This document shows, piece by piece, positions 55,935-64,000 of a stretch of DNA of 64,000 bases. The stretch is from the NCBI GenBank assembly GCA_039583875.1, contig CM077149.1, positions 155,462,249 through 155,526,248 of the forward strand. The letters run 5' to 3'. This DNA is from Platanthera guangdongensis. Taxonomy: Eukaryota > Streptophyta > Magnoliopsida > Asparagales > Orchidaceae. The notes under the pieces were generated by a model, which worked only from the letters and a program-made list of their open reading frames with translations, searched no databases and was not told the DNA's origin. The position numbers were made by a program, and so were the translations under genes. Position 1 is the first letter of the stretch. Every line of letters begins with the position of its first letter.

Positions 55935-56818
55935 TGTTGAAACCGGAATCCGGTCTCCCGTGGAGTTCGCCCTTTGGGGAAGGGGTGGTCTCGCGCCTAC
56001 TTCGCTCCTGCAAGAAAAATGACAAAGAAGGCAAGGTGAAACAGACCCAAGGGCTCGGCGGGGAGGTCCCACCACAAACCCGGAAGATCTCTGAGCGCTT
56101 CCCCTCCTTAGCCAGAAGCCGAGCTGAGATACCCTCAGAAAGCACTTGAAATCAGGAGCAGGGAGGCAATCAAAGCGTGCCTTCTGAGGTACCCCTTGGG
56201 TCTTATTTATAGTTTTTGGAATCTGAACTGCCAATAACCAAAAGAACTGCCTGAAAATACCAAAAAGCCCCTGGTTGGGTCTGCCAACAGCCAAACTCCG
56301 TTGTCCTGAATAGCTATGCGCAGTCCAACCTGGTCTGCCAACAGCGTGGCTCCGCCGTTCTGAGAGGCTATTCGCACCCCCTGGGGAGTCAGCTCGCCTC
56401 CAATCCCCCTCCGCGGGAGGCGGGCACGACCTGGCTCCAGCGGTCCGTCTATTCTTCCTGGGCGAGCGCGAGCCGGACCGCCGCGACCTGCCTGTCTTCT
56501 GCCGGGGCGATCAGGCGACCAGGTCGCGTGTAGGGGCTGGCTGGCGGCCATCGCGACCCCCCGATCAGCTCGCTAGTCGCGGGTTGCTGAGCCCATCCGC
56601 TTGTCCTGGTGCGACGAAGGGCACCCCCCGCTTTGGTCGGCGATTCTCTGCGCGAGCGGGAGAGTAGGGGGCTGTCTCGCCCGGCTCGCTCGCCTGAAAT
56701 GAGCGGGAGCGGGCCAGCCCCCCTGTCGTATGTCTACTTGCTGCTTGGGTGCGGGTCGCGGGGCTAGATCCGCTCGACCTCCCTGGCGGGACCCGCTCGA
56801 TGAACACGAGGTTGTACA
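55935..56818 (-). repeat. 5' LTR of Tat element
   Basis: In plus-strand view TGTTGAAACCGG to GAGGTTGTACA, 884 bp, followed by ttcat. A minus-strand TATA box lies at about 56201-56211. Confidence 0.96.
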
Positions 56819-57108
56819 TTCATGTTGTCCGGCTTGCATGCCGAGGTAGACTAGGTATGCTATGCACTTTCTTGACTGTTGTATTATTTGAGTTTGGACA
56901 CTTGTTGTAAGGCCATAATGCCATTGTTATTACTCTTCTCGTAGTGGATAACTTCTAGTCTTGCTTTTGTTTCCGTTGTGTTGTGCAAAGTGTTTTGAGT
57001 GTGGGTAGCTATATCAACTTATAATACTAAAGCTGTGGCGTTCGTATGTTGTGGGGCCCCGGCCGGACCCATATTATACGTTCATTACAGGGGAGGTGTT
57101 ACACTGAG

Positions 57109-57600
57109 CCCGACGGTTCATCACGCTCAGCCCGACGATTCGTCGACCTGAGCTCGACGAATCGTCGGGCTCAGCCCGACGATTCGGCGAGCTGAGCTGA
57201 GCTCGACGAATTGTCGGGCTGAGCCCGACGGTTCGTCGAGCTCAGACCGACGATTCGTCGACCTGAGCTCCACGAATCGTCGGACTCGGCACGACAATTC
57301 GGCGCGCTGAGCTGAGCTCGACGAATTGTGGGGATGAGCCCGACGGTTCATCGAGCTCAGCCCGACGATTCGTCGACCTGAGCTTGACGAATCGTGGGAC
57401 TCAGCCCGACGATTCGGCGAGTGGAGCCGAGCTCGTTGAATCGTCGGACTGTCGAGCTGAGCGCGACGAATCGTGGGGCTCAGCCCCACGGTTCGTCAAG
57501 CTGAGCCCGACGATTCGTCGTCCTGAGCTCGACGGTTCCGCGAGCTGAGCCCGACAATTCGACGAGCTCAGCGCGACGGTGCTCAGCTCGACCGTGGTTA
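57109..57600. repeat. Palindromic tandem array, right part
   Basis: Repeated GCCCGACGATTCGTCGA and complementary CTCGACGAATCGTCGGGC strings with scattered differences. Continuation of 28965-29084. Each unit is self-complementary, so the array could form many alternative hairpins. Confidence 0.85.
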
Positions 57601-57890
57601 TGTTATACATAAAATAACATATATTTATATATTTATAAATATATAATATTAAAAAATTCATGTTCTCCAAATATGGAGAACATGATTGGAATTGGTTCTC
57701 CATGTTCTCCATATTTGGAGAACATAGTGCATGAGGGATCTCTAAATATAGAGATCCCCCATTGGAGTTGCTCTAAAGACTATAAGGACTATGTTTTTAA
57801 AATTTAAATTTTAATTCCTGCCAATGAAATTTTAATTGACGAAGAATAATGAAATTACTAATTTCAATACTATTATCTGTTGTTAAACCC

Positions 57891-58681
57891 GAAAATGACG
57901 GTTCAAAAAGAGTTTGAACCGGTGGTGATAACCTGTGCTTATTTCTCCATAGCTAGAGCACTATGTTGGATTCTTGGAGCAAGGAAGCTCACCCTCAATT
58001 GATGAAGAAATAGAAACAGATCCTGAGCTGCAGCACGGAGGTCTCGTCACACACCCAGAAGATCTAAGAAAGTTTTCCCTCTCAAGTGAATGCTGAGTTA
58101 GACAGTTTGGAGGGCAATTAAGAGCACTCCACATGTCAACCCCAAAACTACAGTGAATAGGGAGTTGGAGCTCTCAACCTGACCCGTCCCCCCAAAAATT
58201 ATGGTAAATAGGGACCTAAAGTTCTCAACCTGTCAGCTCGGAAACCATGATGAACATGGAGCTAGAGCTCTTGCTAACTAAAGCCAACCTAAAGAAAGAG
58301 GAGGAAAGAAGACCCATCCAAAGGTGCTCATGAGGTTTATTTATAGTTTTTGAGGTTGGTTTGCTAATAGTGAAAACTCGTCATTTGGTTTTACTAACAA
58401 CAACCCAAATTGGCCTTCCAACAACGTAATCCCACTTAATAGAACGTCTAGTCGCAAGTCGATACATTATTTCTTGAGATCCTCTTGGCGACTCGGCGAT
58501 CTTGCGACCTGACAACCTGGAGACCCTAGGGCCCTGACGACCTGAAAAGTTGACTGTTGACGAGCTGAATGCCGCTGAGGTCAGGCTTACGAGCTAAATG
58601 CTGACAAGCTGAATGCTGCTGAGGTCAGGTTGACGTTGTGACTTGACGAGGTCTACTGGACGAGATCTCCCAATACTTGCA
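57891..58681 (-). repeat. Decayed Tat-like LTR
   Basis: Starts TGTTAAACCCG and carries the family block CACACACCCAGAAGATCT near 58048, plus a minus-strand TATA box (ACTATAAATAAA, near 58336). The right end is uncertain and no target duplication was found. Confidence 0.5.
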
Positions 58682-58689
58682 TTTAACTA

Positions 58690-59120
58690 ACATTAAACAT
58701 AAAACATTAAACAGTAAACAGGAAAAATGCAACAACTTAAACTAAATTTAAGCATTAAATATTGAACGCAAGATCCATGCGGCGCCCATCTACGGGCCAT
58801 GCGGCAGTACAAGGCCGAGCGCGGAGGTCGTAGTGGCTGAAAGCTTCGCTGTCTAGAATGTTGCGGCGATGCGGCCGCGAGCGGAGATTGTAGTGGCGGG
58901 TATCTTCAAACATTTGCAGGATGACGCCATCACACCTTCTCCTCCTCCCCCTTCTTCCTCTACTTCTCCTTCATCTCAGACGACGTCGCGAAATCCATCG
59001 GAAAGATGAACTGGCCTGGTCCGACAGCCCGAAGATCTCAATGCTGCTCGTCAAGGATGGCTCCCTGCTTTCAAACGACCCCGAAATAATGGGTTTTCGA
59101 GGATGAAGAGGAGGGTGGGA
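58690..59120. other. Spacer, no gene recognised
   Basis: Contains a diverged tandem pair around GCGGCGATGCGGCCGCGAGC (58860) and a short leucine-rich reading at 58921-59106 with no support beyond being open. Confidence 0.4.
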
Positions 59121-59123
59121 TTG

Positions 59124-59408
59124 TTGAAAGGGGGCCGACCCACTCATGTGCGTATCCTGGGGGCGGCGCGGATCGGTGTGAGAGGGTGGTTTAAAACCCT
59201 CTTACAAAGGAGGTCACGGGATCAAGGCCGGATGACAACGCTTTGGTGACCTCAACAACCCGCCACAACCGTATTAAGTCGGGTCATGGGAGCCCGAAAT
59301 GGGCTAGGCCGCGGGCGGTTGTGGAGAGGGGTTGGGCGTGGTGGACTGCAGTCCGGCCGGGGGCAGCCCGGGATACTCACATGAGTGGGTCGGCCCCCTT
59401 TCAACAAA
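59124..59408. mobile_element. 285-bp inverted-repeat element
   Basis: Both ends carry TGTTGAAAGGGGGCCGACCC as inverted repeats of about 40 bases with two mismatches. The interior contains GGTTTAAAACCCTCTTACAA and CCGTATTAAGTCGGG, shared with copies at about 60640 and 61050. A second copy of the left end starts at about 59418, head to head across CCGG, making a long palindrome at 59370-59445. No clear target duplication. Confidence 0.7.
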
Positions 59409-59654
59409 AACCGGTTTTTGTTGAAAGGGGGCCGACCCACTCGCATGACTATCCCGGGCCGCTCTAGCCGGACTGCAGTCCACTAGTCCCAACCTGCTCT
59501 CCACACAACCGCGTGCGGTCAATCTCCTAAATTGGGCTGACCTCCCTTTAACTGGTTTGTGGCAGGTTGTTGAGGTCGGCGAGGCGTTGCACTTACCCGA
59601 TCTCGATCCCTTGACCTCCTTTCGATGAGAAGTGATCCAGTTAAGCGCCCCTAC

Positions 59655-60487
59655 TGTTGAAGCCGGGAAAAAATCTCAACCTCAGAAATAGGATCAATGT
59701 AGCCTAAGGTTACTGATTCTACGATCCGACGTCACATTTCAAGTGGCTAGCGAGAAAGAAAGGAAACTATATACAAGCACACCCCAAGTGCTCCAGCAGG
59801 GAGGTCCCACCACGTACCCGGAAGCTTAGAAGAAGCTTCCCATCCGCAACCAAAAGGCTGGGCGAGGTACTAGGCAGGCAAGGACTGGGCGAGTATCCAC
59901 TTGGGGGGACCTCAGCCGCTTCCAAAAGTACCATTTCCAGTACCCCTGGGGGGCTATTTATAGAGAAATCCTGGGGGGGGGGGTATAGGCGAGTATCCAG
60001 CTACTAGTAGCGAGCTCCAAGGGATACTCACCCATACTTGCGAGTATACTCGCTTATACTCGCCCAAGCTCGCCACAGCTCGCCTCTGCTCGCCCAAGCT
60101 CGCCTCTGCTCGCCTCTGCTCGCCCAAGCTCGCCACAGCTCGCCTCTGCTTGCCTCTGCTCGCCCAAGCTCGCCAGAGCCCGCCTCTGCTCGCCCAAGCT
60201 CTCCACAGCCCGCCTCTGCTCGCCACAGCTCGCCTCTGCTCGCCACAGCTCGCCTCTGCTTGCCACAGCTCGCCTCTGCTCGCCCAAGCTCGCCACAGCT
60301 CGCCTCTGCTCGCCCAAACTCGCCATAGCTCGCCCAAGCTCGCCACAGCTCCCCTCTGCTCGCCTCTGCTCGCCCAAGCTCACCACAGCTCGACTCTGCT
60401 CGCCCAAGCTCGCCACAGCTCTCTGAATGGTCTGCGAATAGCCGTCTGTTGGAGTACTATTGATCTCGACAAATGACTGGTTATACA
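59655..60487 (-). mobile_element. Solo Tat-like LTR, 833 bp, TSD cctac
   Basis: In plus-strand view starts TGTTGAAGCCGGG and ends GACTGGTTATACA, flanked by cctac (59650-59654 and 60488-60492). Contains the family block GTACCCGGAAGCTT and a minus-strand TATA box (CTATAAATAG, near 59951-59960). U3 holds its own minisatellite. Confidence 0.93.
60050..60425. repeat. Minisatellite in U3 of the solo LTR
   Basis: Irregular 10-bp units CTCGCCCAAG, CTCGCCACAG and CTCGCCTCTG repeated over about 375 bases. Different in sequence from the 48-bp array of the LTR at 1905-3137 but in the same LTR position. Confidence 0.93.
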
Positions 60488-60490
60488 CCT

Positions 60491-60558
60491 ACGAGACTTC
60501 CCAGGAGGTCACCCATCCCAGGACTACTCCAGTCCGAGCACGCTTAACTATAAAGTTC
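60491..60558 (-). repeat. 5S rRNA-derived sequence with internal promoter boxes
   Basis: On the minus strand AGTTAAGCGTGCTCGG (box A region), GGATGGG (intermediate element) and TGACCTCCTGGGAAGTC (box C) follow in the order and spacing of plant 5S rRNA. The 5' half of 5S is missing, so it is not a 5S gene. Confidence 0.8.
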
Positions 60559-60611
60559 TTTCACTTCCCAACACCAATTGATCTGCAGCTCAATTGGTCT
60601 TGGGAAGTGAA

Positions 60612-60975
60612 AGAACTCTAAGCGCGGATGAGTGCGAGGGTGGTTTAAAACCCTCTTACAAAGGAGGTCACGAGATCAAGGCTGGATGACAACGCCTTGG
60701 TGAACTCAACAACCCGCCACTACCGTATTAAGTCGGGTCCTGGGTGCCCGGAATGGGCTAGGCCGCGGGCGGTTGTGGAGAGGGGTTGGGCTTGGTGGAC
60801 TGCAGTCTGGCTGGGGGCAGGGGGGGGGGGGGGATACTCACATGAGTGGGCCGACCCCCTTTCAACAAAAATTGGTTTTTGTCGAGGTCACAAAGACGTT
60901 GTCATCCGACCTTGATCCTGTGACCTCCTTTGTAAGAGGGTTTTAAACCACCCTCTCACACCCATCCGCGCTGCA
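60612..60975. repeat. Long foldback
   Basis: AGCGCGGATGAGTGCGAGGG at the left and the complementary CCCTCTCACACCCATCCGCG at the right, continuing inward through GTTTAAAACCCTCTTACAAA and GGATGACAAC, give arms of roughly 80 bases. A 14-G run lies in the loop near 60821-60834. Confidence 0.75.
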
Positions 60976-61426
60976 GCGCAAATGAGTATGAGAGGTTGGA
61001 GGATTGAGGCCAGGCCACGCCTTGCCAACCTCAACAACCCGGCAACCGTATTAAGTCGGATCCTGGGTGCCCGGAATGGGCTAGGCCGCGGGCGGTGGTG
61101 GAGAGGGGTTGGGCCCGGGGGACTACAGTCCTGACTGGGAGCGGCCCGGGATACTCACGCGAGTGGGCCGACCCCCTTTTTAACAAAAACCGATTTTTGT
61201 TAGAAGGGGCGTGCGGTCGTATCCCACCTCGCAAGGTATCCGGGCTGCCTTCCTTAAACTCTCTTAGAGGGCTGCAGCCCAACCGACCCAACACATTTCC
61301 ACGTGCCGCGTTCGGCCCGAGCCCAACACCGGGTGACCTACCTTAAACTGACCACGTGGCGGGTTGTTGGAGGTCACATCCTCCCTTATATGAGCCAAAC
61401 TCGATTGTCAAACACACACCACGGGA

Positions 61427-61490
61427 CTTCCTAGGAGGTCACCCATCCAGTGACTACTCCAGCACGAGTACACTTAACTATGAAGCTTTC
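61427..61490 (-). repeat. Second 5S rRNA-derived sequence
   Basis: On the minus strand AGTTAAGTGTACTCG, GGATGGG and TGACCTCCTAGGAAGTC; more diverged than the copy at 60491-60558. Confidence 0.75.
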
Positions 61491-61500
61491 CAACTTCTCA

Positions 61501-62378
61501 TCACCAATTGAGGTGCGTAAGGCCTATGCAGTTCTCCTCCTATGTTTTCCCTCATTTATGTATCTCTATCCATATGCTTTTCTCTTCTCCCTGTTTATTC
61601 TTATACATTTTACTGTTAGGATCTATCCCAAGCAGAAGCAATTGAAATGTCAGATTTTGATAGTTTGATCTCTTAAATAGAAGGTAACAATGTATCATCA
61701 TTCTTTTCTAAAATCTAACACTTTATGCTCTTACTGTGTTTCATTAATGAATTTCCATCCTCGCTGTATAACAGCTTGCCATATGTGAAAGAGAAGACCA
61801 CCAACTCCATATTATAGTTTCTAGTTCTGCTTTTGTTGAAGCTTTCGGGTTGAAGCTTTCGGGTTGAAGCAATTTTATAGTTCTAGCTTTGTTTCCGCAT
61901 CTCGTCTGGTACAAAGTTATTCCCAATAGTCAATATATTGAAGTGATTGGAAAATTAAAAAAGATTAAATGCTGTTCATGTTATAAACATTTTGTAAGAG
62001 TAAATTAATTTGTTCAATATTAAAAAAAAATATATTTTTTAAAATGTATTGTGCCAAAATCTCGACCAATTACTTGTCATACACATGTATTATTTGTCTT
62101 CATTTCAATTCTAATTTTCAATTCCCATTCCTCCAAAATAAACCGAGGCATATATTTCCCCGATCATTAATGGCAAGACTTTATTTAAATGCTTAGCATT
62201 CATCTTCCACAGCCATTCATATCCTTCAATCTGAAAAAAGTGGGAGGAAAAAGCTGGAAAAAGAAAAACTTGGCACGTGATTGATGCTCTGTCCACTGTT
62301 AGAGCCGCACACAATCTTACTCCCCACACCCACAGCTTTGCCTTTCACCATCGTCCTCTTTTCACTGCTGAAGCTGCC
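61501..62378. other. Upstream region of the LRR gene
   Basis: AT-rich, no coding frame. A direct repeat TTGAAGCTTTCGGG occurs at about 61837-61866. TTTATTTAAAT near 62180 is a possible TATA region about 190 bases before the ATG. Confidence 0.4.
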
Positions 62379-63668
62379 ATGAGAAGCCTCACCTCTCATC
62401 TCCACCTCCTCCTCCTCCTCCTCCTCCTCCTCTATGCGGCGGTGGAATCCATCACCTTCCCCGGCGACATTGCCTCCCTCAAGGAGGTGGTGGCTGCACT
62501 TGACCACGCTTCCTTCCAGCCCGGCTCCTGTCTCGAATCGTGGGATTTCAACCTAGATCCCTGTCTCTCTGCTTTCGGACCTCACTTCACCTGCGGCCTC
62601 CGCTGCGACGCCGCCTCCAACTCCACCGGCGGCCTGACATTCTCCCGCATAACCGAATTGTCCCTGGACTCCGCGGGCTACTCCGGCGTCCTCCTGCCCT
62701 CCATCTGGTCACTCCCCTTCCTTCAATCCCTTGACTTGGCCGACAACCGACTCCACGGCAGCATACCCCCTCTTCCGCCCGCCGTCACTTCACTCCCGCC
62801 TTTCCTCCGCAGAATCTCTTTCTCCCGTAACTGCCTCTCCGGCCCCATTCCCGTCTTCCCCATTTCCCCGGCCCTCGAAGAGCTCTACCTCGACGGAAAC
62901 TACCTTTCCGGCCCCATGCACTCCCCACCCTTCCCCTCTCTCCGTCGCCTCGAGATCCAATCCAACAACCTCTCCGGCCAACTCCCCGACCTCCGCCTCC
63001 TCTCCAACCTCAACTTCCTCGACGCCAGCAACAACTTCCTCTCCGGCCTTTTCCCCACCGCGGCTCTCCCGCCATCCCTCTTCGAGCTCTCCATGCGCCG
63101 CAATCTCCTCGCCGGAGGCCTTCCCGGGACCGCCCTCGCCGCGCTTCCATCTCTACAGGTGCTGGATCTCAGCCACAATGCTCTATGCGGGCCGGTGCCT
63201 GCGGCGGCGTTCGAGCACGCGGCGCTCGAGCAGTTGGTTCTCGCCGGAAACGGATTCGAGTGGATGGAGCGGCCAGCAGACGGCGGCGCAGCCAGCCAGA
63301 TGGTGGCGCTGGACCTCAGCCACAATCGGGTCGGCGGAGTTTTACCCGACTTCATCGGCTCAATGCCTCGCCTCACCGCAGTGATTTTGGAGGACAACCG
63401 CTTCACCGGCCTAATTCCGGCACAGTATGCAATGCGGGCGGCAGGGCGCGGCGGCAGCGTGTTCCTGCCGTTCGAGCGGTTGTTACTGGGAGCGAACTAT
63501 CTGTATGGGCCGATACCGGGGCTGATGCAGGAAATGAAAGAGGGAACGGCGGTGGTGAGCCTCGCCGACAACTGCCTGTTTCGCTGCCCGGAAGAGCTGT
63601 TCTTCTGCGCCGGAGGGGAGCAGAAGCCGACAGGCATTTGTCGGGACTTGAACCCCATGATTCCTTGA
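62379..63668 (+). CDS. Secreted leucine-rich repeat protein
   Basis: Single open reading of 429 residues. I start it at the ATG at 62379 because a leucine-rich signal peptide follows at once (residues 8-20); the longer frame upstream starts at a GTG. After the signal come an N-terminal cap with CLESWDFNLDPC (about 51-62), roughly ten plant-type LRRs (e.g. LQSLDLADNRLHGSIPP, LQVLDLSHNALCGPVP) and a C-terminal cap with cysteines (NCLFRCPEELFFC). No membrane segment or kinase follows, so it is an extracellular LRR protein rather than a receptor kinase. Third codon positions are very GC-rich, unlike the AT-rich flanks. Ligand and pathway are unknown. Confidence 0.9.
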   Translation: MRSLTSHLHLLLLLLLLLYAAVESITFPGDIASLKEVVAALDHASFQPGSCLESWDFNLDPCLSAFGPHFTCGLRCDAASNSTGGLTFSRITELSLDSAGYSGVLLPSIWSLPFLQSLDLADNRLHGSIPPLPPAVTSLPPFLRRISFSRNCLSGPIPVFPISPALEELYLDGNYLSGPMHSPPFPSLRRLEIQSNNLSGQLPDLRLLSNLNFLDASNNFLSGLFPTAALPPSLFELSMRRNLLAGGLPGTALAALPSLQVLDLSHNALCGPVPAAAFEHAALEQLVLAGNGFEWMERPADGGAASQMVALDLSHNRVGGVLPDFIGSMPRLTAVILEDNRFTGLIPAQYAMRAAGRGGSVFLPFERLLLGANYLYGPIPGLMQEMKEGTAVVSLADNCLFRCPEELFFCAGGEQKPTGICRDLNPMIP

Positions 63669-63928
63669 GTCGCGAATATTGACAAGGAAAGCAGCTTGAT
63701 TGGGTGGCGCCATGTTAATGGTAATGTTACAAGCAGCTTGATGAACGGAGGTTCCATCTACTACTCCTATGGTGTAATTACAGCAAACAAACTCATTTTT
63801 CTGTGTCCGACAGTGTTGTTTGCCTTAATATTTCTCTTACCTAGTTACGCGTCTGTGTAATTAGAGGAGCAGTCATGTTGGGTAATTAGGCTATAAATAT
63901 GCCCTAATGTGTTGATTATGAGAAGTTT

Positions 63929-63934
63929 AATAAA
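63929..63934 (+). terminator. Possible polyadenylation signal of the LRR gene
   Basis: AATAAA about 260 bases after the stop codon. A TATAAATA-like string at 63892 lies just before it, so this stretch could instead be the start of another transcript. Confidence 0.35.
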
Positions 63935-64000
63935 GTTCTGCGGTTCTTCTTTGCCTCTCCTCTCCCCCTCTTTCTTATCTCCGGCCATTCCTCTTCTTTC

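Larger units (their letters stand above)
44240..56818 (-). mobile_element. Tat-type Ty3/gypsy element, full length, with antisense genes
   Basis: LTRs 44240-45125 and 55935-56818 are flanked by ttcat (44235-44239 and 56819-56823). The primer site is tRNA-Phe type. On the minus strand the order is gag, protease, reverse transcriptase, two RNase H domains (the second the archaeal-like type that defines Tat), integrase, a satellite array, then a region holding two plus-strand genes, and the 3' LTR. The LTRs differ by about 2 percent by eye. Gag-pol has three TAG stops and at least two frameshifts. Extra antisense ORFs between pol and the 3' LTR are known in Tat elements. Confidence 0.97.
29090..57103. 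mobile_element. Roughly 2.6-kb solo LTR (Del/Tekay-like candidate), later split twice
   Basis: Starts TGTAACACCCC and ends GGGGAGGTGTTACA, flanked by ctgag (29085-29089 and 57104-57108). Its own sequence is 29090-30154, 42979-44239 and 56824-57103. No coding region, primer site or second LTR is visible, so a solo LTR is the simplest reading. Long LTRs with TGTAACACC ends and repeated CACGGGCGTGT strings are, as I recall, typical of Del/Tekay chromoviruses; this is memory, not a search. It was hit by the Athila element (TSD acact) and the Tat element (TSD ttcat). Confidence 0.75.
28504..57773. mobile_element. Harbinger-type MITE hosting the large nest
   Basis: The left end GAGCAACTTCAATCGG (28504) and the right end CCATTGGAGTTGCTC (ending 57773) are inverted repeats flanked by TAA (28501-28503 and 57774-57776). 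This fits PIF/Harbinger MITEs, whose ends resemble GAGCATCTCCAA. Its own sequence is 28504-29089 plus 57109-57773, about 1.25 kb; everything between was inserted later. Both arms contain short hairpins (e.g. CATGTTCTCCA at 57659 with its complement) and parts of one palindromic tandem array, confirming the arms belong together. Confidence 0.78.
59418..61500. repeat. Cluster of related 5S-derived and foldback repeats
   Basis: Several copies of one unit in both orientations share TGTTGAAAGGGGG ends, the CCGCGGGCGGTTGTGGAGAG region and GGTTGTTGAGGTC. Two carry 5S rRNA-derived sequence. The region around 60538-60616 is a long inverted repeat with arms AGTTCTTTCACTTCCCAA. The mix resembles Cassandra TRIM elements (5S in the LTR) or 5S-derived SINEs, but I find no tRNA primer site, so the class is open. 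A solo Tat LTR interrupts it. Confidence 0.55.

Noticed and set aside
58921..59106. Small leucine-rich protein gene
   Set aside because: Short, no supporting context, borders repeats; nothing beyond an open frame.
60038..60488. Alanine/serine-rich readings on both strands
   Set aside because: Products of the CTCGCC decamer repeat in an LTR U3.
60491..60558. Functional 5S rRNA gene
   Set aside because: Only the promoter-bearing 3' half is present, with several differences, inside a repeat unit.

Overview
The window is nuclear DNA from a flowering plant, almost entirely built of transposable elements, with two host genes. Evidence for a plant: tRNA-primed LTR retrotransposons of the plant lineages Tat, Athila, Del/Tekay-like chromovirus and Ty1/copia, GT-AG introns with T-rich 3' ends, and two plant-type genes. 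The very GC-rich single-exon LRR gene near the right end leans towards a monocot; this is an inference and I cannot name the species.

Layout, left to right. 1-3137: 5' part of a minus-strand Tat-type Ty3/gypsy element, cut by the window edge, with a 48-bp minisatellite in its LTR U3. 3240-4575: decayed RTE-like LINE. 5181-11010: complete but broken Ty3/gypsy element (LTR 432/425 bp, TSD tgatg) carrying a 664-bp insertion with a 10-bp duplication. 12112-17521: complete Ty1/copia element (TSD aatcc). 17886-18456: solo Tat-like LTR. About 18489-24685: decayed minus-strand gypsy element that received a solo Tat LTR (18536-19252, TSD ggtgg) and a hAT-like element (20910-21925, 8-bp TSD). 25343-25935: first three exons of an ALDH3-family aldehyde dehydrogenase gene, minus strand; no further exon is visible in the window.

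28504-57773 is a resolved nest. A Harbinger-type MITE (TSD TAA) containing a palindromic tandem array was hit by a roughly 2.6-kb LTR-like element (29090-57103, TSD ctgag). That element was hit by an Athila element (30155-42973, TSD acact, LTRs nearly identical) and by a Tat element (44240-56818, TSD ttcat). The Athila carries gag-pol plus a separate intact env-region ORF with its own TATA box. The Tat element carries gag-pol on the minus strand and, between pol and its 3' LTR, two antisense genes with in-phase introns and TATA boxes, followed by a 13-monomer satellite array.

57774-61500: a decayed Tat-like LTR, a short TIR element, 5S-rRNA-derived (Cassandra/SINE3-like) sequences, foldbacks and another solo Tat LTR (59655-60487, TSD cctac). 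62379-63668: an intact gene for a secreted LRR protein.

The most unusual signal is a family of nested palindromic modules (core GTCACG-GG-CGTGAC) in the Athila U3, in the Athila region just upstream of the second ORF's TATA box, and, with a compensated core change, in the surrounding LTR. The flanking stem bases differ between modules while staying complementary, which suggests that the fold itself matters or that palindromes are being actively corrected.
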